A DNA stretch of 64,000 bases from Cerioporus squamosus. Lineage: Eukaryota > Basidiomycota > Agaricomycetes > Polyporales > Polyporaceae. The stretch is from positions 1 through 64,000 of the forward strand of contig JABYQS010000163.1 of assembly GCA_022592435.1 (NCBI GenBank). The letters are read 5' to 3'. The notes under the pieces are model-generated. The model did not search any database. It had not been told where the DNA came from and worked only from the letters and a program-made list of their open reading frames with translations. A program made the translations under genes and the position numbers. Positions 11,773-23,500 of the stretch are shown here, piece by piece; the stretch's first letter is position 1; each line of letters opens with the position of its first letter.

Positions 11773-14700
11773 GCACGGATATAGCAGCCTGAAGCAGCGG
11801 CAACATGGCACTGCAGGATGCGAACGGGTTCCAGAACAGTCTTCCAGTGATCTCTCCACGTGTCTCACAACAGAGATCATTCGTCAGCCAGAACGTCTGT
11901 CGCTCCCTCATCGTGGCACACTGTCACACAACCGTGCAAGCTAAGTCCCATGTCTTGCGTACCGGTGGTCGCATCCTGTCGGGCCCGCAGCGACACGTCA
12001 GCTTGAATTCGAACCTTGCCCTCAGCATCGAGCGCCAGAACCCAGAATCACGACCGGCACACGACTCGCAAACAACCTTGACCGTGTTCTCGCCGGCGCA
12101 AACCCCGTCCTAAAGCCCCTGCCCCAAAGATCGTCGTCGCTGCGCCTTCCGCTCTTCCGACACCTGACGACGAGTTCTGCGCCACTGGCACCGCAGCTGA
12201 CTGGACCGCCGACGGATGCGTTTACACGCGCGTTGCGCGATCTCCCGCGAGTGCGCACTCCGTCGCTCTGACTCGCTCACAGGTCCCGGCGCAACCTGAG
12301 GCCTGAGGCGAGGACGCTAGAAGACTGGCACCTGCTCAAGAACCTGTCACATAACCGTAAGTTCAGTAGTGGCGTCCCCTCAATGCCGGTGCGCACACAC
12401 GGTGCGTCCAGTAACCCAGGTCAGTGCTTTCCTATGTCGAGGGTTTGCATATATGTCCTGACCGTCACGTCGTGAGGATTTGAAGGACCCGTCGGGGGGC
12501 TTCTGTATGATGGTGGCGCACCTCGGTCACGTACGGGCGGTTAGGAGCCGCGCACGGACGTCTCTGAAGTCGATATCGCAGACGCGCTCACAGCACGAGG
12601 GAACTAGACGCGAAGGTTGGAGCAAGCGATCGTATTTCTCACATGCGGGTTGCAGCTGACCACGCTTCGGTGTCCCTCTCCCAGTCAGACATATGTCTAC
12701 ATGTGCCCGAAAGAACGAGAACCAGAACGACTGTAACTCCCAGGACCCTGGAGCTTCAAGCGCTCCTCAGACTGCCAGCGACCACGTTCACAGAAAGTGG
12801 AGATTAGCAGGAGATACCTCATCTCCGCGGTCGTTCAAACTGTATTCAAACACATGCCTGGGCCCCGTTCTCAGGGCACAGCAGTACCTTCTTCGACAGG
12901 TCATGTCAAGAACAGCGCCACATCGATGAGGTCTCCATTGAAAGGCCTTGTGGGTGGATGCCCTCCGCGCTGCACTCAGGGCCGCATACGCGTCAACACA
13001 AGTCTCGGTCTCCAGGTACATAGGTACGCCGGGCACTGTAAGTCCTCCTTACGCCCGATGACAGGTGAAGGACTGTCAGAGACCCATGTGCCCTGCCCGC
13101 CACCTGCGCCGCGCCGGCCACTGAAGTTGCGTAACGCGTCAACAGACGATGAGCGAGAGAGCGCGAGCCACCCGCACTCGTACGCTGCGGAGGTACGCTC
13201 GTCACCCGGCACATACACCGGGCGTTGGAGAGCACATGGTAAGCACTGGAATGCGCGACGCCGCTGCTGAGCCCACCCCAGACGGACGGCTGGCCCGCAC
13301 CAATCCTTGCGGCCGCCACGACTCAGCGGGCGATGCGCACCCGAGCGGGCGCGCTCTCGCGGCGCATGAGTATGTGGCTCCGAAGGACGGCACGGGGTGA
13401 CCCCGCCTGTTGTGGACGCAGACGAGCGTGCGTCGCGGTAGCGAAGGGGAAAGGTGAGGGATGCAGGATGAGCTGCGTACTCACCCAGTGCTTTATACAT
13501 ATCCGCAGAGCCGTGCCACCGCCACCAGCCATCGACACATCGACAAAGGCCGTCGTGCAGCCGGGTGGCACAGACGATGACAACCGCGGCGGTGCCAGTG
13601 GCGGCGGTGTGCGAGGCTCTGAAAGGTGAAGAAAGACCTTGATGCCACTCCCAAGGTGCGCTCGCTCCCGTCCTTTATACGACTCTCATGCGCTCCCGGG
13701 CGGGCGGTAAGAAGAACGCGGTGTGAGGTCCGAGATCCAGGCCGATAAGAGGATGCTAGGCTGCATATGTCGAAAGCGTTCCGTCTGGCGTGCAGGAACC
13801 GCACAGTTCGCGCCGCTGAACCCTGATGCGCCTTCGAACGGATCGGAATATGTGCTCGTACAGCGCCGGACCCTGTCGCCGTAAGCATCGTGAATTCTAG
13901 CAGCGGCTCCCCTTCGTTTCGAGTCTGCCTGGCTTCTGGCTTCCAAGTGAGCGGGCACGGTTTGAGGCGGCAAGGTTCAGGGTCCTGGTGCGGCCGGAGC
14001 GTCAGCGGATGGCAAGAGACAGCCTTATCTCTGAGGAGGGCTTCCCAGAGCTTCACAGTGGTCCACACCTGGATGCAGTTTGCGTATTTATACGAGACGC
14101 GCACGGGACCATTGTAACGTCTGAGACTCTTGAGGCTCCAACTCTCCGCATGTGGGTTAGCCGGTATCAGAGAAGGTCGGACACGATAGAGCGCGCCAGG
14201 ATCGCGAGACATGGCGTGCAAGAGCCGCCGACTCACCGGTCACTTCAGCGCTACGTGAGGTTACTGCTCTGCTGGAGACCAGACAAATGTCGAGGCTGCC
14301 TTGAGGCTGCCTCAGATTGCAGATTCGTATCAGAGAGAGGCAAGCACGACTTGCACCGAACCTTCTCGCCAGACCTATGCGCCGGGGCCGTCCTGTCGCC
14401 GCAAGTATATAATAGTGGACGATCTCCGGAATTTGCATTGCGATAGCAGAGCCTGCTTCGAATTCGTAGAGGCGTCATGACCAGTCTTCTATGTAGAACA
14501 CGTCAACAGTGGCTGGGTCAGGGCAACACCAGAGCTTCAATGCAGCCTCCAGAGACCGGGCGACCCTGTGATGCGACTCGGGGGTCGGGGGCCTTGTAGC
14601 TCAAAGCGCGACGTCGTAATTCCCGGCGCGCGAGCCGCTGACGGTGCGCTCTTACGTGCAGGGTCGACGACTTGAACACAGGGAGTTATCGAGCAGCTTT

Positions 14701-15114
14701 ATTGAATGCGCGCCAGCTTTGCTGGCCGCGCAGCAGCTTCACTTGAGGGCGAGCGCGCTATGTACTTCGCACGCCCGACCCAATTGCACTAAAATGCCAG
14801 AGGCCTTGCAGAAGATATTGATCGTCTGCATGCGAACTATGCGTATAGCCGCGATACCAGATGACACAGGCCACCAGAGACCCAGGTCTGCGGTCACCAA
14901 CGGCTACCATGCAGATACTTAGATCTGGTAAGAACCTACCAGTGATCATCTTTCCATGTAGCTTGTTCGCCGAGCTCGTTCAAATAGCACACGAAACATC
15001 GCGCAAAGAGCCAAGTTCATAGTCTCGAAACCAGACCTCTAGGCTCGTCTCTGCCTGGGTTACCAAAAACGGGAAGGGGACGGAGCAGAACCCAGACAGA
15101 GACTCGCCTAGAAG

Positions 15115-15499
15115 GTCTGGTGACTTTCGTGGTGGCGGGTGGGGTATTGTCACGCTCGGCGCGTTGACGCCCAATCTCGTCGCTGTCCTCGCACAGCTTG
15201 CCTCATACGGACATCTGGCTTGCCTCTTCCACGCAGACGCAAGTGCGCATACATCCACCTGTGTGCCTCGCTAACCTTCGGGGGTCACTCGATTCAAGTT
15301 CCACACGCCGGAGTCGAGTCATTATATCTTCTGAAGGGCCAGCGCAGCGGGAAGAATTGACGGATTCTGAGCTCCTGAGCGGGATTCGAACGCGAGAGCT
15401 CGTGAGATCGACACGATCGCGGAGCGCGCCCCTCGTGCGTACGTGACGTTGCGTGACAGACCCGCAATACCCCACCCACCACCACGAATTTCACCAGAC
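15115..15499. repeat. 385-bp element with 35-bp imperfect inverted ends
   Basis: The left arm 15115-15149 (begins GTCTGGTGA, ends GGGGTATTG) and the reverse complement of 15465-15499 agree at 32 of 35 positions; 315 bp lie between. No coding capacity. This looks like a MITE or foldback element, but no clear target-site duplication was found. Confidence 0.6.
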
Positions 15500-15573
15500 G
15501 GTTAGGACCCGACTCTCCCTCTGTTCTGTGCCATTTCCGTTCCTTTTTTGGAAGGAGGTCCTAACCGTCTGGT
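15493..15573. repeat. perfect 17-bp inverted repeat (hairpin)
   Basis: ACCAGACGGTTAGGACC at 15493-15509 is exactly complementary to 15557-15573 across a 47-bp spacer. The left arm overlaps the right arm of the 385-bp element, so three related arms lie within 460 bp. Confidence 0.8.
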
Positions 15574-15875
15574 TACGAGACTACCAAGTTCACTCACGCG
15601 CGCAGCAGCTTTACTGAACGCGTAGGGGCAGATGACCGAAGAGGAAGCCGGCATTCCATATATGGACGATGCGATCATAACCTCGTCCGTGCCTGGGGAG
15701 TAAGTTTCGAGGACAGCTCCAGCAGTGTCGTCATTTCATTTTGCTGCACTTACTTGGACGTCGCAGCCACTCAGACAGTCTCTTATAACAGCGAGTGGGC
15801 TCCTTCGGAGCCGCAGCAGACCTTGATCCTGTACCCCTTACCGAACTTCACGCTTGCGCAACGACCCGACTCACG

Positions 15876-16727
15876 ATGGCGAACCCTGCTCGCGACACGA
15901 ACTACGAGTCCACTCCCGGCGGTAACACCGGCGGAACGACTTCGAACCGGAAGCTGAAGTGAGTGTGAGAATGCTCTGATGACGCGAGAACGAACTGGAG
16001 ACTCACCGCGAGCTGTAGAGGAGCCACGGAGGTTATACATGGTGAGCTTTTCCGTGTTTCCTATCTGTGTAACGTCATCGCAGTCGGGCGGTGGACGTGG
16101 ACCTCAAGACCTCGTCGCACCTGGAGCCGGCTACCCCTCCCTCTCGTGCCCGGCATGCCCTTCCACGCAGCCTATATGCTGACCGCTGTCGTAGGAATCG
16201 GTGAGAACATTCGCGGGCGCTTCATGGACGCCGTCGACTCGTCCACGAAGACCGGAGGCGGACACCCCGAAACATACCAAGGTCGCCGCGAGGTGGAAGA
16301 AGGCATGGCGAAGCTGACAGGCGGACCAGGCGTCGGCGGCGGCGCTCCGCGATCGGACACCCACCCCACGCACGGCGCTGGCGGTGCGCCGCACAGCGCC
16401 TCGGATCGCGACGGAGGGTACGGGCGCGGCCAGCTCGGGCAAGAAGGGAACGCGCTGGGGCCGACGAGCGCGATGACGACTGGGTTCGGGAACGCTGGTC
16501 CGGAGGTAGCGGTGGCGGAGGCGCCGTACCAGCAGCAGTATTCTGCGGGGGGTGCGGGTGCGCCTGGGGCCGGTGGGGCGGTGAGGGAGCAGGGGAACGA
16601 CCGCGACTTTGGGTACGCGCATGCGCAGAGGAACGAGATGCCTAGCGCGGGACAGCAGGGCAGCACGTCTGGGCCTGCACCGGATCGATACTCCTTGGGA
16701 GGTGAAGGTCCCAGGCAGCTTCCGTAG
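15876..16727 (+). CDS. small Gly-rich protein, paralogue of the gene at 17665
   Basis: Predicted 212 residues from exons 15876-15958, 16019-16041 (23 nt) and 16195-16727. After a polar N-terminus comes the motif GIGENIRGRFMDAVDSSTKT, then REVEEGMAKL, and a long disordered tail rich in Gly, Ala and Pro. The same motif, intron positions and 23-nt middle exon occur in the gene 1 kb downstream. No membrane segment or signal peptide. Build and composition resemble small hydrophilic stress-type proteins, but no family is recognised and no function is claimed. Confidence 0.72.
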
Positions 16728-17201
16728 ACGACGCCAATGACCAGCATGAGAACGAGTCCGAAACGAGTCCGAGTTCGCAAGTGGACGTTGATGTTACCTT
16801 CAGCACCCGACGAGGTGAAGTTTGAAATCCTTTCGTGTGTACCTTATGCAGGCGATCAATCAAGTTCTTCTTACTGTCTTTGTACGGTCACGGTGCCACG
16901 GCGATACTTGAAGTCATGTCGACTGCGAGACTCCGAAGGAGATAGTCTTTCTTTCGTTGAGTACTAAGTCTGCAGCGCGGCGGCCGGCCGATGTGAGTTG
17001 CATCAACAGCCTGAGGATCAATGAGAAACAAAAGCGATGGCGGGCCTTACCTTGGTTGTGTAGGCTCAGATGGCTTAAGCTCCATATATAAACTTGTGCA
17101 TAGTAGCGAGAAGAACGGGAGCAGGCCCTTCAGCTGGAAGTGCTGACATGCATATGAAGGCCGGCAATACCATCAGACCACGGAGAAATTATTTCCTCAT
17201 A
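16728..17201. other. intergenic, no gene seen
   Basis: Spacer between the Gly-rich protein gene and the first tRNA gene; nothing recognisable. Confidence 0.6.
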
Positions 17202-17273
17202 TCCGATATGGTGTAGTGGCTAACATTATCGCCTCTCACGCGATAGCCCGGGGTTCGATTCCCCGTGTCGGAA
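17202..17273 (+). tRNA. tRNA-Glu (anticodon CUC), copy 1
   Basis: Folds as a full cloverleaf: acceptor TCCGATA/TGTCGGA, D-stem GTGT/ACAT, anticodon stem ATCGC/GCGAT with loop CTCTCAC (anticodon CTC), T-stem CGGGG/CCCCG, discriminator A. No intron. A and B boxes for RNA polymerase III (TGGTGTAGTGG, GGTTCGATTCC) are intact and a TTTTT terminator follows. Confidence 0.97.
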
Positions 17274-17664
17274 TTGAAGGGGTATAGTGCTGCTTTTTGC
17301 CCACTTCCACGAGTGCGATTGCCCACACAGCTATTATAAAACATCGTGCCCCTTCAGATATCAAACTTCAAGAACCCTTGATTTTGCCTCAAAGGTCGTA
17401 GATTATGCAGCATGACCGGGATGACCGAGCGTGATGGACGCAGCAGTTGAGTGACGTCATACGTCGAGCAGCGAGTTCTCTATGTCATCGACGAGGTCTC
17501 TCCACGAACGCATCGTCTATTCAGTGGAGTATCTACAGTCACAGCCCATGTGCGTGAGGGTAAATAATAGCGGGTCACTGCAGCAACTGCGACGTCTCCC
17601 TTAAAACGACATCATCACTTCACTCCTCCTACTTACTTTCAAGTTCCAACGCATAACTCAAACC

Positions 17665-18239
17665 ATGTCCTCCACTTCTTCGAACGGAAACCAGAGCCGC
17701 GGCACGTCCATTGGCGGCGGCCTCGGTAGCGCAGTCAGGTAAGCAATCTCTTCGGATGTACGCACAGAAGGATTTGGGCTGACGACCACTGCTCCAGGGG
17801 TGCCTTCGAGACTGTCCAAGGTTCGTGTACCGTCAATGCGCCGCCGCCATGCACCTTTCGACGCTCGCTTCATGAGCCTTCAGTTTAAAACCTCGTTCGC
17901 TGACCACGACCTCGACCTCTCACAGGTGTTGGGAACAACATCCGTGGGAACGCGATGGACTTCGTCGACTCCGCGACCGGCACGGGCCCGCGCCACTCCA
18001 CCGAGGCTGACATCGGGCGCAGGCAGACCGAGGAGGGCGTCCAGCGGATGGAGGCCGGCAGCCATGGCGTGGCCAACCCGTCCTCGGCCGCGTCAACGAC
18101 CACTACTGGTACTGGCACGACGGGGCACACCCCGACAGCGACGACGACGGCCCAGCCGCCTCTGCCCCCGCGCAACGCACATGGCACCCTTGAGGGGAAC
18201 GGCGAGGGCGTGGGTGGCCAGACGCGCTCGAATGTATGA
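17665..18239 (+). CDS. small polar protein, paralogue of the gene at 15876
   Basis: Predicted 136 residues from exons 17665-17738, 17798-17820 (23 nt) and 17926-18239. The core GVGNNIRGNAMDFVDSAT is followed by RRQTEEGVQRMEAG and a disordered Thr/Gly/Pro-rich tail. Intron positions and the 23-nt exon (GAFETVQ against GATEVIH) match the upstream paralogue, so the pair arose by tandem duplication. It lies between two tRNA-Glu genes in opposite orientation. Function unknown; hydrophilic, cytosolic. Confidence 0.75.
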
Positions 18240-18459
18240 GGAAGGATTGCTGTCTGGACGCTAAACTGTACCATACTTTACTGTAATTCAACGGTGTAGA
18301 TGTCAGTGAGAGGGAGGCGGGAATAGCGGATGAAGATGGGGAACTATGCTTACACCCAGATCATGAGCTGCCAAGTTACAGTACTAGAGACGTATGGTAA
18401 CAACCGCGCAAACTGAGGTCCCTGATTTCAGGGACCAAAATATTACGAAATCGTTAGAA

Positions 18460-18531
18460 TTCCGACACGGGGAATCGAACCCCGGGCTATCGCGTGAGAG
18501 GCGATAATGTTAGCCACTACACCATATCGGA
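18460..18531 (-). tRNA. tRNA-Glu (anticodon CUC), copy 2
   Basis: Identical in sequence to copy 1 but on the opposite strand. All stems and pol III boxes are intact; a TTTT stretch follows about 20 bases downstream on the coding strand. Flanks are unrelated to those of copy 1. Confidence 0.97.
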
Positions 18532-18730
18532 TTTCAATATAGGTTGCTAGCATACATATATCACATATATGACGCGGGTGTCTTCGAGAGTTGGTCCTGC
18601 AGTGATTGATGATGTTCGTACAACTACTTCAAGGCCTCAAGGCCTCAAGCTTCAGGTTCTATACGTATTACCACTCGTTGCAGACTGTCGCCTGTAGAGC
18701 CCTACACCTGTAAGTTTCACACTCGCCAGA

Positions 18731-19949
18731 ATGTCGGAAGATATGGCAAGGTCGGCGAGCTCGTCGTATCCACCGCCTCCTGGGATCAGCAGTGGACCCT
18801 CTGCCGGAGGACTCAAGGTACGTCGTAACGACGAGTGGCTCATATCCAGCACCGGTGCTGAGTGCGTGTTGCAGCAATCTACTTCTGGCCACCGCGGCAC
18901 ACGGTACAAGGAGAAGTCAGTGATGCGGACGCTTCTTCGAGTGGCGAACTGGGATTGACGGTGTGCAGATTCCAAGGATTGCGGGAGAAGTATGACCAAG
19001 TAACAGCGGTGCGTCTCATCAGCCTTTGCACGTAGTACCTCGCTGGACCAAACAACAAGCAGACCCACGCAGAGTACGAGCGCGCCCTCGCACGCGCTGA
19101 CGAGAAGCTGAAGAGGCTGCAAGAAGAGTGCAAGTACGTCCTCCTCGAATCGCGCGTCCCCCCTCCCCCCTCCCAAGCCGCCGTTCATAACGCCGCTCCC
19201 GCGTCCACAGTCTCCTCCTCGACGCAGTCGACATCGCCGTCCCCGCGCAGCCCACGCTCCTGCACTACCTCGCACGCGACCCCATCCCGCCACAGTATTA
19301 CTCCTACACCGTCCCCGTCCCGCCCCCCGGCACCGAAGGCCCGCCCCCGCCGATCCACCAAGCGGGCCCGGTGCCCCCGCACCCGCCCTCGCCTCCCCAG
19401 CACCCGATCCACATGCAGACACACCCGCCCCCGCCGCATGCTCACGCTCACGGACACCCGCACCCGCACGGACACGGACACGCTCATGGGCCGCCGCATC
19501 CGCAGCACGGGATGCACGCCTCGCCGATGCATCAGGTCCACTCGGAGCCGCCGCCGCAGCGTTTGCAGCCCATCCATGGGTTCTCGGTCGAGCAGCTCGG
19601 GCCGCCGCAGGAGCCGCCGTCGGTCGGGCGCAGTCAGAGCCAAGGCCATGCGCCCGCTGCAGCGCCGAAGCGCGGACGGGGACGGGGGAGGGGGCGGGGA
19701 AGGGGAAGAGGGGCGGCCGCCGCGGCGAACGGGCATGCGAACGGGGAGAATGGTCGGGTGAGCGGTTCGCTTCCTGTGTCCTTGAACTCTGGTGCTGATG
19801 AGTTGCCGGCTGGTAGTGATACGTGTTCCATGGTTCGCCAATGCTTGCTCTCGGACTGCGCTCATGTTCTGATTTGTGTGTATGTGTATCTTACTTGCTC
19901 TGCTATCGCTTTCATGGATGCCCTTCGACGGGTATGCACCGGCGAATGA
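18731..19949 (+). CDS. coiled-coil, His/Pro-rich, RG-tract protein; possible INO80-type chromatin subunit
   Basis: Exons 18731-18817, 18875-18915, 18969-19008, 19060-19133, then from 19211. The joined frame gives a short helical domain (FQGLREKYDQVT, ALARADEKLKRLQEEC, LLLDAVDIA). This resembles the helical domain of INO80 complex subunit F-like proteins, a recognition from memory. It is followed by a Pro-rich part, a His-rich run (HAHAHGHPHPHGHGHAHG) and GRGRGRGRG, which could bind nucleic acid. The domain would place it in the nucleus as a chromatin-remodelling accessory. The 3' end is uncertain: reading through stops at 19949, but a donor GTGAGC at 19757 spliced to an acceptor near 19976 would give a different short tail ending about 20030. 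Confidence 0.6.
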
Positions 19950-20594
19950 CTGTACTGTTGCCCTCTGAGCTGCAGGTATTCTCACTTGAAGCCCACAGAG
20001 TCGTCGGCGCTTTCGGAACGCCCCTTGGCTAACGCAAGACGAATCCGGACCGGGGACGAGTGCGCGATATGGTCCCTCAGACCGTGCTACTGCATGCTGC
20101 GCCTTTGGCCGCTCACTCCTACCCTGTACCATCGCCGGGCCATTTAGCAAATCCGAACAAACTTCTCGCAGTCCAACTATCTCTCGTAGGCCTCGATGAG
20201 CTCTCCTTGTTCCCGCTGACCTTTCCTAGGCCAATTATATGCAGCTATATGCGCCTCTCAGAACTGATGCCCAGTTCATCAAGATCAGGGGGAGGCGCGT
20301 GCCGAGCATGCGGGCAATGTGAGGATGCTACACACTTGGCTGTGCTCGTGACCAGCACGGCGCTGTTCTTGCGGAGGAAGTCGAGAAGGTGAGAAGGAGG
20401 GCGAAATGCGACGAGGATCCACCCATTCTACGAAGGTGTACACATCATTCAGCGCTTCAGCAATGGAGTTGAAACCGTGCAATTGTATGTGAGCTTCCCC
20501 GATGCACACGTTGCTCTCATAGTATACACCGAGGACATCTCGTGGCCGTCCTCGCCACTGTATACAGCTTCACCCCGCTATGCTTAGTTTCGCT
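19950..20594. other. convergent intergenic region
   Basis: Tail-to-tail spacer between the His-rich protein and amidohydrolase copy 1. No gene seen. Confidence 0.55.
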
Positions 20595-23500
20595 TCACAG
20601 CAAGTCTACGACGCCCCGCCGGGGCGACAACACACCGACCACCTTGCCATAACCCAAGAAGTCCCCTCCACGCGTCGCGACGAGTTCCGACTCGTCTGCA
20701 CGCCTCTCGATGCCCAGCAGCTTCTCAACGTTCGTCGAGGCAAGCGCAATGGCCTGCTCCCTCGAAATGACTCCGTTGGATTCGATTGCAGCCTATCAGT
20801 CGCACGGTCTCGTGTCAGCGCAAGGTACCGCTCTGGCAATGGTACACATTCAGAAGCCTGAAGCCTGAGACGCACCCATGCCACGTCGAACCGCGTGTTG
20901 CGCGCGCGTTCTGCGATGTCCGTGCCAATGCCTACGGTGACGTTGTGCTCGAGCAGCTTGACGACCTGGCTCGTCTCCGACAGCGGAAGCCCCGGGAGAC
21001 TGCGAGTAATAACAATCATTCAGTCCGTGACCCTGTTGTGATGCTTCGTTCGCTGACTCACATCCTGCGGGCCTCCCACTCCTTCGGGAACGGCCTCAGC
21101 TGCTTGAAGACGACGCCGATCCCCGCCTCCCCGATCTGCTTTGCAAGGAGATGCGCTTCACGCCCGCCAACGAGCGTGAACTTCAGCGGCGCCTCGAGGG
21201 CCAGGGTCTCCTCGACCTCGGACTTCAACGATATGAGCGTAGCGATAATATCCGCGCTCTCTGCATTGATGACCAGCGGGAATTCACTCTGATCAGTATG
21301 CACGAGCATCGTATACTATTGGTCAATTCGGGAGATCTCGACGTATAGAACGTACGTACCTTCCGGATCTTGTCGAACCACTTCCCAGCCTCGCCGTCCG
21401 TCTGGTTCAGCAGCAAGTGCCGCAGAGCAGCGATCTGCGTGCTGACGCTCGGCGTGCCCACGGGGTGGATCGAAACGTGCACCGCGCCCGCGCTCTGCAC
21501 GATCGCGCCGTCGTCCAGTCTGTGCTGCGCCCCGGTGGCGAACGCGGTATTCAGACCCGCGAGGAACCCGCCGGTGCTGGGCGCGACGATCCCCGTGGTG
21601 ACGCCAGAACGGTACGCCAGCCTGTGAGTACGTAGTCACAAGCAATTCTCGTCAGCTGGGGCCGACTGTGTAGCAGCGGAGACGTACAGTGCGTGCCGGG
21701 TGCTGAAGAGCAGCCCGTCGACGGCGCGGATGAGCGCGTCGCTCCCGCCCGCGAGACCTGGGATGCTGGACGAGAGCGCGTCGGCTACAGTCCCGTCCTG
21801 CGTCGATGTCTCGCTGAATATCTCGCCCAGACCTAGGGGCGAGCCGACAGTCGTGAGGCCGGGTGAGATGGAACCACCTTCGAGATCGACGAGCCTGACG
21901 CTATCTGCGCTTGCTGACGTAAGGGCGCACTGGACACAGTCGCTAGCAGGCGAGTCCACGCAGACGAGCTTGCCATCTCGTACGATGGCGAAGAGGGAGC
22001 CGCCTCCCTGTGCCGATGCGAGCTCGCTGATCCCATGGGGGCTCCCGGGCGAGCGCACGACGACGCTGCTCACGTTAGCGAAGACGACGGTACTGGAGAT
22101 GGCCTCCTTCGGCTCGAGGGGAGGGAGTCCGTCGTGCTCCAGCGTCTCCTTGGCTTCATCGTCGAAGTTCGGAACTTTGGGGACGTGCTGGAACGCCGCA
22201 GGCTTTGCGATAGTGTGTGGGCTCGAGAGCTGAGGAATGCCGTCAATCCAGACTTGCTGCGGCGTCGCACCGAGCGCGAGCGGGTGGCTGTCCCATAGCA
22301 CGACGTCTGTCGATAATGTTGTGTAAGTATCGCCGGATGGTAGGAAGAGGTGATAGCGACGCCGTACCAGCATCGTAACCTGTCAGAGCACATTAGCACG
22401 AGCGAGGCGACACATCGACGCTGTTCTACACGCACCCTCCTTGACATAGCCGATCCGGTGGTCCTGTCCCAGGACTCCTGCGGGAGTAGTGGTGATCGAG
22501 GCGAGAGCGAGGTTGTGAGGAAGACCGTAATAATAAGCCTGCTGCGCCTCTCCAAGAAGGAAGCGAGAGTCCAGCACAGGGTGGTCCGACTGGGTGATTT
22601 CCAGATGAGTGGAAAGCACGCACGCACACGGCAGTAGGTCGAACGTACCTTCATGACGAGCCGAATCCCGTTCTCCGCCAGGATCCTTGGAGCGAACTCG
22701 GACCCGCGGAACGACTCCCGCTTGTACCGCGCCTTCGTCGCGAAGAGGGCTGCAGCGGGAGCGCCGCCTTCAAGTCGTTGCCCGCTACTGTGAGTGACGA
22801 ACATTGGTGATCAAGCAGTGCACTGACCATAGGCAGACTTCAGGGTGTCTGGTACGAGATACGTCTCATGCGCATGGTGGAACGCGGCAATGGAGAATTG
22901 GAACTCGTTGGTGACCTGTCAGGGTGATGTCAGTCAGCCCTCGCCGCGGCGCAGAAGCGCAATATACTCACCCGCACGAGGTCGTCCAGGTCAACCGTCT
23001 CGTAGCAATGGGTGTGTACCTTCACGCGACCTCGGAGGACATCAACCAACGCTTCCCACTGCAGGTCCTCCGGGTACTCCCCGAGTCCAGTCCAATCGCC
23101 TCTTGTGGCCTTCGCGCAATAGTCGTCCTGCGCCACCTTGAGCTTCCGTGCGTGCTCATAGGCTTCACGGAATGCCCACAATATGTCCATACGCGTGGAC
23201 GAGTACACCCTGTCTGCGAACAAGGCGTCAGGTGCGCCGTCCTGAGATCGCGTGCGTGCGTACCTGGGTTCTCTCCACATGCATGCCTGGGAGCGAAACT
23301 GAATTAACACCCACGCGTGCGAGGAGGAAATAGGTACGTACTTCATCTGCCGGAAGCGGACGTTCACGCTGGGATTGTATATGCTGCTGTTCTTCTCGTA
23401 CGGGTTCTCGAGCAGCATCCCTGTCGGCGCACGGTCAGCGGTATGGCGCAGCTTGATGACCGCTCCCTGCCCTCCGATTGCGTTCGCCGAGCCCGGCAAC

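Larger units (their letters stand above)
11773..15875. other. 4.1-kb gene-poor region
   Basis: No frame could be built here that uses plausible splice sites, and codon patterns look random. Several phrases recur loosely (a variant of CAGCAGCTTTACTGAACGCG near 14690 and 15600, and TTTATACGA-like blocks near 13675 and 14090), which suggests old repeat or transposon debris. The foldback repeat at 15115-15573 is listed separately. Confidence 0.5.

Noticed and set aside
12797..13500. Open frames on both strands in the gene-poor region
   Set aside because: They overlap each other, lack introns typical of this genome and resemble nothing known.
13493..14236. Open minus-strand stretch of about 250 codons
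   Set aside because: No splice-supported extension, no recognisable motif, random-looking composition in a repeat-debris region.
15362..15450. tRNA-like T-arm (TTCGAATCC) on the minus strand
   Set aside because: The T-stem does not pair and no acceptor, D or anticodon stem could be placed, so it is not called as a tRNA.
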